Assembly (NCBI GenBank): GCA_946479905.1
Contig: CAMLIA010000162.1
Coordinates: 1-10,018 of the forward strand
Direction: 5' to 3'
Source: an uncultured Frankiales bacterium
GTDB lineage: Bacteria > Actinomycetota > Actinomycetes > Mycobacteriales > SCTD01
Length of the DNA stretch: 10,018 bases
Positions within the stretch are counted from its first letter, which is position 1. Each line of letters starts with the position of its first letter. Under the pieces are notes generated by a model. That model was given only the letters and a program-made list of their open reading frames with translations. It was not told the origin of the DNA and did not search any database. Positions 4,846-10,018 of this stretch are shown here, in pieces. Position numbers and translations under genes: made by a program.

Positions 4846-7685
4846 GCGTCCTCCTGGGTGATGAGCTGACGCGGGGCCCGGCGCCGCCTGGGTGCGGCGG
4901 TGACCGCGGTGCCGGCGTCGGTGTCGGAGCGGTCGATGGCCGTGCTGCTGGTGCCGAGGTAGGACGCGATGACCCGGGGGTCGTTGCGGACCTGCTCGGG
5001 CGTGCCCTCCGCGAGCACGGCGCCGCCGTCCATCGCGTAGATGCGGTCGCAGAGCCCCATCAGCAGCGCCATGTCGTGCTCGATGACGAGGATCGAGCAG
5101 TCGAGCTCGTCACGCAGCCGGCGCAGCAGCGGGCCGAAGGCCTCCGCGTCGCGTTGCGCCACCCCTGCGGTCGGCTCGTCGAGCAGCAGCACGGCGGGAC
5201 GGGCGACCGCCTGCGCCGCCAGGTCGCAGATCCGCCGGGTGCCGGTGGAGAGCTCACCGGTCGGGGTGTCCGCCCAGGCGCTGAGCCCGAGCCGGTCGAG
5301 GACCTCGTCGGCCTCGGCGCGCGACGCCGACTCGGCGGCGCGTGCCCACGGCAGCCGCAGCGCCTGGGACAGCATGCCCGTGCGGTGCCGGCGGTCCGCG
5401 GCGACCTGGAGCGCCTCCCGGACCGTGAGCCCGGCGAACAGCGACGCGTCCTGGAAGCTGCGGGCGACACCGACGGCGGCGCGGTGCTCGCGGGCGAGGC
5501 CGACGAGCTCGGTGCCGAAGACGCGGACGGAGGCGGAGTCGGCCCGGACCGTCCCCGAGATGACGTTCATCAGCGTCGACTTCCCGGCGCCGTTCGGCCC
5601 GATGAGGCCGACGATCTCGCCCTTGCCGACCCTGATCGACGCCCCCTGCAGCGCGTGCACGCCGCCGAAGGCGACGCGGGCGTCCTCGACGACGAGCGGC
5701 AGGTCGCGGTACGGCTCGGCGGCGGCGTCCACGCGCGCCCTGGCGACGGCCAAGCCGTCGAGGAAGCGCGCGTAGGCCCGCTGACCCGCCCCGGCCATCC
5801 CGGTCGGGTAGAGCAGCAGCGTCCCCACGACACCCAGCCCGGCGAGCGCGAGCTGCACGCCCACCTGCTTGCCGAAGTCCCCGAACAGCCCCGTCAGCTG
5901 CGGGCTCAGGAAGAAGGTCATCGAGAACAGCACCGCGGTCGCCGCGGTCGCCCCGGCGAGCGACGCGACGCCACCGATCACCGGCGCGGCGAGCAGCAGC
6001 AGCGAGACGTCCGAGGTGAACTGCGTGGGGGCCACCGCGTGCCAGGCACCGGCCCAGACCACACCTGCCAGACCGGCGATGAAGCCCGACAGCGCCAGGG
6101 CTGCCGTCTTGGTCGCCGCCGGCGTGAGACCGAAGGACGCTGCAGCCGTCTCGTTGTCGCGGACGGCGAGCAGCGACCGGCCGAGCGCCGTCTTGCGGAT
6201 GGCGGCGAGGAACCCGATCGTGAGGGCGAGCAGGACCACCCCGAGGAAGTACACGCCGCGCTGGGTCGTCGGTGCCGGCAGGCCCTTCAGAGGAGCCGGG
6301 AGGTCCAGGGTGATGCCGAACGAGTCCTGCGACCCCAGCCACGACTGGCGGAACAGCCAGCCGGGAGCGATGACCGCGAGCCCGAGCGACGTCACGGCAA
6401 GGCTCAGCCCCGGCACCCGGAGAGCGGGGAGCCCGACGACCACCATCGCGACCGCGCCGGCGGTCCCGGCGACCAGCAGCACGACGATCAGCGAGACGTG
6501 CTCGTCGGCGAGCCGGGCCGCGACGAACGCGCCGATGCCGACGAGCGCGAAGTGCCCCAGGCTCACCTGCCCCGTCCAGCCGACGAGCAGGCACAGCGAG
6601 AGCGCGACGAGCGCGTAGCACGTGATGAGAGCCAGCTGGAAGCGGTGCGACTCGGCGCGCAACCCGGGCAGGAACGGCAGCAGGACGGCGAGGAGAACCG
6701 CTGTGGCGCAGGAGATCTGCCCCCTGCGGGTCACGGCCCAGTGCCCGCTCAGGAAGGCCGGGACAGGCACCCGTCGTACGACCTGAGCGCTGCTGCCGAC
6801 GTCGAACGCGGCGCCGATCGCGCGTCCGCGCACCAGCACGGCGGCCAGGATCGTGAGCAGCAGCGCGAGCTGCGCGTCGCCCTGCCGGCCCGTCAGCTCG
6901 AGGGTGACCTGCTGGACGACGCCGAGCGCGACGCCCCCGGCGAGCGTCAGCGGGATGGAGGTGAAGGCACCGAAGACCGCCGCCCCGAGGGCGAGCAGGA
7001 GCAGCGTCGGCCCGAGCGTCGCGGCGTTGAACGTCCCCTGCGACGGCGCCTGGAGCACTGCCGTGATCGTGGACAGCCCGCCGGCGATCCCCCACATCAG
7101 CAGCGAGACGCGGCTCGTCGAGATGCCGGCCAGCCGGGCGGCGTCGGGGTTGCTCGCCGCGGCGCGGACCTTCTTGCCCGTGCGGGTCAGCGCGAGGAAA
7201 CCGGTCACGCCGAGGATGACCGCGGGCGCGAGCACGCAGGTGAGGATCGCCGCCCCGTCGAGGACGACGTTGCCGACCGTGACGTGCGCGTCGAACGCCT
7301 CGGGGTAGCCGCGCACCGAGACGTCGGCCTGGTCAGGGCCGAGCACCGGTACGTAGGTCAGCGCCAGCAGCAGCTGTCCGATGCCGACGCTGAGCAGCAG
7401 CAGCGAGACGCCGTTGCGGGTGCGCCGTCGCAGCCTGGCGACGAGGCCCCACTCGACGAGCACACCGAGCCCGGTGCCGACCGCCAGCGCGACGGGGAAC
7501 GCCGCCCACCACGACCAGCCGTCGCTGAGCACCAGCCGGGCGAGGAGCAGTGCCGGCATGGCGCCGAGCTGGGCGTAGGCGAGGTTGAGGAACCTGTTGG
7601 TCTGGTAGATGAGGACGATGCCCATGCCCAGCAGGGCGAAGGCAGCCCCGTTCAGCAGCCCCAGGACGAGCGAGCCGGCGGACAT
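4842..7685 (-). CDS. fused LivH-LivM-LivG ABC transporter protein (two permease domains plus ATPase in one chain)
   Basis: This single 947-residue chain carries three parts that are separate proteins in the E. coli Liv system. Residues 1-290 are LivH-like permease (GLLNGAAFALLGMGIVLIYQTNRFLNLAYAQLGA at the start; cytosolic coupling segment GKKVRAAASNPDAARLAGI, 170-188). Residues about 320-632 are LivM-like permease (LLVGWTGQVSLGHFALVGIGAF, 366-387; coupling segment GRSLLAVRDNETAAASFGL, 502-520). Residues about 664-915 are LivG-like ATPase: Walker A GPNGAGKS (696-703), Q745, Walker B VLLLDEP (832-838), switch H870, but signature LSTGT (812-816) instead of LSGGQ. A basic tail of about 30 residues ends it. 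The frame is unbroken. The start ATG at 7685 shares a base with the oxidoreductase stop (TGATG). With LivF and the binding protein just downstream it completes an importer. Substrate is not deducible. Confidence 0.95.
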   Translation of the reverse strand: MSAGSLVLGLLNGAAFALLGMGIVLIYQTNRFLNLAYAQLGAMPALLLARLVLSDGWSWWAAFPVALAVGTGLGVLVEWGLVARLRRRTRNGVSLLLLSVGIGQLLLALTYVPVLGPDQADVSVRGYPEAFDAHVTVGNVVLDGAAILTCVLAPAVILGVTGFLALTRTGKKVRAAASNPDAARLAGISTSRVSLLMWGIAGGLSTITAVLQAPSQGTFNAATLGPTLLLLALGAAVFGAFTSIPLTLAGGVALGVVQQVTLELTGRQGDAQLALLLTILAAVLVRGRAIGAAFDVGSSAQVVRRVPVPAFLSGHWAVTRRGQISCATAVLLAVLLPFLPGLRAESHRFQLALITCYALVALSLCLLVGWTGQVSLGHFALVGIGAFVAARLADEHVSLIVVLLVAGTAGAVAMVVVGLPALRVPGLSLAVTSLGLAVIAPGWLFRQSWLGSQDSFGITLDLPAPLKGLPAPTTQRGVYFLGVVLLALTIGFLAAIRKTALGRSLLAVRDNETAAASFGLTPAATKTAALALSGFIAGLAGVVWAGAWHAVAPTQFTSDVSLLLLAAPVIGGVASLAGATAATAVLFSMTFFLSPQLTGLFGDFGKQVGVQLALAGLGVVGTLLLYPTGMAGAGQRAYARFLDGLAVARARVDAAAEPYRDLPLVVEDARVAFGGVHALQGASIRVGKGEIVGLIGPNGAGKSTLMNVISGTVRADSASVRVFGTELVGLAREHRAAVGVARSFQDASLFAGLTVREALQVAADRRHRTGMLSQALRLPWARAAESASRAEADEVLDRLGLSAWADTPTGELSTGTRRICDLAAQAVARPAVLLLDEPTAGVAQRDAEAFGPLLRRLRDELDCSILVIEHDMALLMGLCDRIYAMDGGAVLAEGTPEQVRNDPRVIASYLGTSSTAIDRSDTDAGTAVTAAPRRRRAPRQLITQEDA

Positions 7686-9256
7686 CAGGCGGAAGCAGCG
7701 TCCTCGAGCGCCTCGTAGCCCGCGTTGTAGCCCGGGATGAACGTGATGCCGGGGCCGCCGTGACAGCCGGCACCGCCGAGGTAGAGGCCCTTGATCGGCA
7801 GCCGCAGGTCGGCCCAGCCGCTCGGTCCGGGCCGGTTGGGGCCCATCAGGTCGGGGTGCAGCAGGCCGTGGCAGAAGTCCCCGCCGGGGGCGGCGAACAT
7901 CGTCTCGAAGTGGTAGCTCGCGAAGATGGTCTGCCGCTTGATGCGGCTGCTGAAGTCGGGCGCGAGCGAGTCGAGCTTGGCGATGACCTGCGCGGCCATC
8001 TCCTTCTTGAGGTGGCCGTGCTCCTTGCGCTCGTTCTCGACCGGGAAGTACATCGCGAAGGCACTGGCCGCCTGCATGCCCTCGGGCGCCATCCCCTTGT
8101 CGTGGATGCTCGGGATCTGCAGGCCCATCGACGGCTCCAGCGGGACGATCCCGCGCCGGCAGTTCTCGTAGTCGAGCTGCATGTCCTCGGGGCTGCCGAA
8201 GATGCCGAGGCTGGCAGCCAGGTTGTCCTCGTTGACGAACTCGTACTTGCCGGCGAAGCGCGGCATCCCGTCCAGCGCGAAGTGCATCTGCACCCAGGCA
8301 GCCCGGTGGTCACGCCTCGAGAGCCGCTGCACGAGGTCACCTGGCAGGGTCGCCGGGTCGATGAGCTTGGTGAACGTGACGCCCGGGTCGAGGTTCGAGA
8401 TGACGATGGGTGCGGTGAGGACCTCGCCGTTCTTCAGCTTCACGCCGGAGACCCGGTCGCCGTCGTGGAGGATCTCGGTGACGGTGCTCTTGAGCCGCAG
8501 CTCCCCGCCGCTCTCGAGGAAGACCCGCTGCAGCTCCCCGGTGAGGGCTCCGATGCCGCCCTCGAGCTTCTGCATCATCTCGGTGCCGTCCGGGCTGGCC
8601 AGGGCGAACGCGAGGCAGGCCGCGCTGCCCGGGCTGTACGGACCCCGGTAGGTCGAGTTGACCGCCAGGAACGCCAGCATCCCGCGGATGACGCGCTGCT
8701 TCTCCTTGTCGGGGAAGAAGCGGTTGAGCACGTCGGCGACCGAGCCGAACAGCATCTCCTGGATGTTGTTGCGCTCGGTCTCGTTCTGCGCGCAGGCGAG
8801 CATCTCGTCGTAGGTCTTGGGCGGCTTGCGCACCTCGAAGCGGGCCAGGGCGCGCGCCGGTCCGGCGGCCCAGCCCAGGACCTCGGCCATCCCCAGCATG
8901 GTCTCGGCGCCGTGCTTGGCGGTGAGGTGGTCCATCAGCTTGACGGCGTCGCGGTAGAAGATCATGGGCTCGTCCTCGGGGCCCCCGAGGTTCACCGACA
9001 TCACCTCGCTCTGGACGGTGGGCAGCGTGGCGAGCCCGAGGTCCTGGGCGATCTGCGGCACGGGCGGGAAGAGCACCGACCCGGCGATCTCGAAGTGGAA
9101 GCCGTCCCAGAGCTCGACGGTCGACGCCATCCCGCCGGCGTAGGTGTTCTTCTCCAGGCACAGCACGCGCTTGCCGCCGCGGGCCAGGATCATCGCCGCT
9201 GCGAGGCCGTTGTGCCCTGCCCCGACGACGATCGCGTCGTAGTCCGTCTTCGCCAT
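7685..9256 (-). CDS. FAD-dependent oxidoreductase of the phytoene desaturase/PYROXD2 (CrtI-like) superfamily
   Basis: A 523-residue flavoenzyme. The N-terminal FAD Rossmann motif DAIVVGAGHNGLAAAMILARGG has G12, G14 and G17, with acidic E35 ending the second strand and GGMAS (41-45) behind it. The C-terminal FAD segment reads LYLGGAGCHGGPGI (491-504) followed by PGYNAGYEAL. This layout matches CrtI/CrtO/PYROXD2 proteins, which act on hydrophobic or polyene substrates, but no carotenoid gene accompanies it, so the substrate is unknown. No signal peptide or clear membrane helix is seen. The ATG at 9256 gives the standard family start and has GAAAGG (9271-9266) nine bases upstream; the frame stays open to 9526, but that extension runs through the promoter into the TetR gene and is rejected. 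It is the first gene of the six-gene minus-strand operon, directly behind a TetR operator. Confidence 0.88.
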   Translation of the reverse strand: MAKTDYDAIVVGAGHNGLAAAMILARGGKRVLCLEKNTYAGGMASTVELWDGFHFEIAGSVLFPPVPQIAQDLGLATLPTVQSEVMSVNLGGPEDEPMIFYRDAVKLMDHLTAKHGAETMLGMAEVLGWAAGPARALARFEVRKPPKTYDEMLACAQNETERNNIQEMLFGSVADVLNRFFPDKEKQRVIRGMLAFLAVNSTYRGPYSPGSAACLAFALASPDGTEMMQKLEGGIGALTGELQRVFLESGGELRLKSTVTEILHDGDRVSGVKLKNGEVLTAPIVISNLDPGVTFTKLIDPATLPGDLVQRLSRRDHRAAWVQMHFALDGMPRFAGKYEFVNEDNLAASLGIFGSPEDMQLDYENCRRGIVPLEPSMGLQIPSIHDKGMAPEGMQAASAFAMYFPVENERKEHGHLKKEMAAQVIAKLDSLAPDFSSRIKRQTIFASYHFETMFAAPGGDFCHGLLHPDLMGPNRPGPSGWADLRLPIKGLYLGGAGCHGGPGITFIPGYNAGYEALEDAASA

Positions 9257-9272
9257 GCGCTGGCACCTTTCG

Positions 9273-9299
9273 CCGGGGTCTGCCCCGGTGCTGCCGGGG
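9273..9299 (-). repeat. three complementary GC arms in the 5' leader forming alternative hairpins
   Basis: On the transcribed (minus) strand the leader reads CCCCGG (9299-9294), CAGCA, CCGGGG (9288-9283), CAGA, CCCCGG (9278-9273). The middle arm can pair perfectly with either outer arm, giving a hairpin with a 5-nt loop or one with a 4-nt loop, but not both. The downstream hairpin ends one base before the GAAAGG ribosome binding site (9271-9266). Each stem is six G-C pairs. A role in expression is inferred; high base composition raises the chance of coincidence. Confidence 0.5.
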
Positions 9300-9307
9300 T
9301 TCGGCGG

Positions 9308-9337
9308 AGTGTGGCGAAACTGACACGATCGTGTCAA
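9308..9337 (-). promoter_or_regulatory. candidate sigma70-type promoter of the oxidoreductase/transporter operon
   Basis: On the minus strand there is a consensus TTGACA at 9337-9332, then an 18-base spacer and CACACT at 9313-9308 as a weak -10 (three of six matches to TATAAT). Transcription would start near 9301, leaving a leader of about 45 nt before the ATG at 9256. The -35 overlaps the perfect palindrome. The -35 is convincing and the -10 is only moderate. Confidence 0.5.
9321..9336. promoter_or_regulatory. perfect 16-bp palindrome, probable TetR operator
   Basis: TGACACGATCGTGTCA is identical to its own reverse complement over all 16 bases. It lies in the divergent intergenic region between the TetR gene and the oxidoreductase operon, and it contains five of the six bases of the minus-strand -35 box (9337-9332). 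TetR-family dimers usually bind palindromes of about this size at such places, so repression of the minus operon by occluding RNA polymerase is the simplest reading. Binding itself is inferred. Confidence 0.75.
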
Positions 9338-9342
9338 GACTG

Positions 9343-9370
9343 TTGCGAATGCGTCAGTTACTGACATAGT
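9343..9370 (+). promoter_or_regulatory. candidate promoter of the TetR gene
   Basis: TTGCGA at 9343-9348 and CATAGT at 9365-9370 (four of six matches to TATAAT) are separated by 16 bases. A start about seven bases downstream of the -10 falls at or next to GTG 9378, so the message could be leaderless, which is common in actinobacteria. The second inverted repeat lies in the spacer. Confidence 0.45.
9353..9365. promoter_or_regulatory. second inverted repeat, candidate TetR auto-regulatory site
   Basis: GTCAG and CTGAC flank a TTA centre. The half-site GTCA/TGAC recurs from the 16-bp palindrome, and the two centres are about 30 bp (roughly three helical turns) apart, so dimers on both would face the same side of the DNA. 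The repeat falls between the -35 and -10 boxes proposed for the TetR gene, which would allow auto-repression. It is weaker and shorter than the first palindrome. Confidence 0.45.
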
Positions 9371-9377
9371 GGGGCGG

Positions 9378-9962
9378 GTGACGACCGTCTCCAACCGCCA
9401 TGTCGCCAAGAGCGCCGGGACCCGCGACGCGCTCCAGCGGATCGCCGTCGACCTGTTCGCCGAGCGCGGCTTCGACGCCGTGAAGATCTCGGAGATCGCC
9501 CTCGCCGCCGGGGTCTCGGAGCGCACCTTCTACCGGCACTTCCCCACCAAGGAAGCCGTGCTGTTCCAGGACTACCAGCGCCGGCTCACGTGGCTCGCGG
9601 CCGCGCTCGAGATGCGTCCCGCCTCGGAGCCGGTCATCGACTCGATCCGGGTCGCCGTGCGCAGCTTCCCCGACAACCTCGAGATCGTGCACCAAGCCGC
9701 GCTGCTGCGCAGCGGCCTCGACGCCGAGCGCGCCGGCGAGCAGCTGCGGATCGTGCAGACGTGGTTCGCCAACGTGCTGTGCGACTTCATCGCCGCCCGC
9801 ACCGACGACGCCTTCCTCGCCAACGTCGGCGGCAACGTCCTCGCCGCCGCCCTCGTCGCGGCCGTCGACTCGTGGGGCACCAGCGGCTGCGTCGGGGACA
9901 TCGACGTCCTCGTCAACCAGGCCCTCGACATGGTCCGCAGCGGGCTCGAGGGCCTGCAGTGA
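9378..9962 (+). CDS. TetR/AcrR-family transcriptional regulator
   Basis: A 194-residue DNA-binding repressor-type protein. The N-terminal TetR domain reads TRDALQRIAVDLFAERGFDAVKISEIALAAGVSERTFYRHFPTKEAVL, with the helix-turn-helix at about 36-56 and the diagnostic TFYRHFPTKE. The C-terminal ligand/dimer domain is alpha-helical and diverged, so the inducer is unknown. Start choice: GTG at 9369 lies inside the likely -10 box (9365-9370), whereas GTG at 9378 sits about where transcription would begin, suggesting a leaderless message; neither has a proper spaced Shine-Dalgarno. The longer form would add only VGR. It is divergent from the oxidoreductase operon, and two palindromes lie between them, so it probably controls that operon and itself. 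Its stop overlaps the next gene's GTG start by 4 bp (GTGA), so a reductase-like gene is co-transcribed. Confidence 0.92.
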   Translation: MTTVSNRHVAKSAGTRDALQRIAVDLFAERGFDAVKISEIALAAGVSERTFYRHFPTKEAVLFQDYQRRLTWLAAALEMRPASEPVIDSIRVAVRSFPDNLEIVHQAALLRSGLDAERAGEQLRIVQTWFANVLCDFIAARTDDAFLANVGGNVLAAALVAAVDSWGTSGCVGDIDVLVNQALDMVRSGLEGLQ

Positions 9963-10018
9963 GGCGCATCGCGATCGTCGGTGCGGGTCCGGCGGGGATC
10001 TATGTCGCCGATGTGCTG
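9959..10018 (+). CDS. FAD/NAD(P)-binding oxidoreductase, start of gene only; likely ferredoxin-NADP+ reductase (FprA-like)
   Basis: Only the first 20 codons are inside the window, starting with GTG that overlaps the TetR stop (GTGA). They encode RRIAIVGAGPAGIYVADVL, a dinucleotide-binding beta-alpha-beta with GxGxxG (G8, G10, G13). The GAGPAGIY-AD pattern is typical of adrenodoxin-reductase-like NADPH:ferredoxin reductases (FprA) in actinobacteria. Other flavoproteins share the glycine motif, so the specific assignment is tentative. The tight overlap indicates co-expression with the regulator. If it is FprA-like, the 7Fe ferredoxin at 2196-2537 is a plausible partner. Confidence 0.6.
   Translation, partial: MRRIAIVGAGPAGIYVADVL

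Noticed and set aside
4842..7685. LivHMG fusion as a sequencing frameshift artefact joining separate genes
   Set aside because: An artefact would need lost stops at two junctions. The frame is continuous, the linkers are hydrophilic and reasonable in length, and no leftover start with a ribosome binding site was seen at the domain borders.
5076..7718. Plus-strand open frame of 880 codons opposite the LivHMG gene
   Set aside because: Its translation is rich in Arg, Gln, Glu and Gly without any recognisable motif, as expected for the antisense of a high-GC gene. The minus-strand frame has clear transporter motifs throughout.
7685..9256. Specific call as phytoene desaturase (crtI) or beta-carotene ketolase (crtO)
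   Set aside because: The superfamily match is clear, but no phytoene synthase, GGPP synthase or cyclase gene is nearby, and the context is a transporter operon.
7760..9364. Plus-strand open frame of 534 codons opposite the oxidoreductase
   Set aside because: Composition is typical of an antisense shadow, and the minus strand carries FAD-binding motifs at both ends of the protein.
9257..9526. N-terminal extension of the oxidoreductase by 90 codons
   Set aside because: It would run through the promoter, palindromes and the start of the TetR gene. The ATG at 9256 has a ribosome binding site and gives the standard family N-terminus.

Overview
The window comes from a high-GC actinobacterium. G or C dominates third codon positions, DapD is of the actinobacterial type, and a seven-iron ferredoxin gene sits directly before a DapC-type aminotransferase, an arrangement I recall from several actinobacterial genomes. 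I cannot name a genus from the sequence alone. The window holds nine protein genes (two cut by its edges) and essentially one real intergenic region. I saw no tRNA, rRNA, CRISPR array, insertion sequence or transposase.

Layout. The left end (1-1075, plus strand) has the C-terminal half of dapD, followed 2 bp later by a small GNAT acetyltransferase. Converging on them from the right is a minus-strand run of six genes (9256 down to 1099). In transcription order these are a CrtI/PYROXD2-like FAD oxidoreductase, a 947-residue LivH-LivM-LivG fusion, a membrane-anchored type I substrate-binding protein, LivF, a 7Fe ferredoxin (fdxA) and DapC. All five junctions overlap by 1 or 4 bp (TGATG or ATGA), so the six genes look like one translationally coupled operon. 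At the right end a TetR-family regulator reads away on the plus strand, and the start of an NADPH:ferredoxin-reductase-like gene overlaps its stop codon by 4 bp.

Control. The roughly 120 bp between the oxidoreductase and the TetR gene carry a perfect 16-bp palindrome over a TTGACA -35 box for the minus operon. A second inverted repeat sits inside a likely TetR promoter. The TetR message may be leaderless, starting at GTG 9378. The 5' leader of the minus operon has three complementary CCGGGG/CCCCGG arms that could form two mutually exclusive hairpins beside the ribosome binding site.

How it may work together (inference). The TetR protein would sense a small molecule and control a branched-chain-amino-acid-type (HAAT) ABC importer together with an FAD oxidoreductase suited to a hydrophobic or polyunsaturated substrate. 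This suggests an uptake-and-oxidise cassette for an unknown compound. Ferredoxin and ferredoxin reductase at its two borders could supply electrons. The cassette runs without a gap into fdxA-dapC, so lysine/diaminopimelate housekeeping genes lie downstream of what looks like an accessory, inducible unit.
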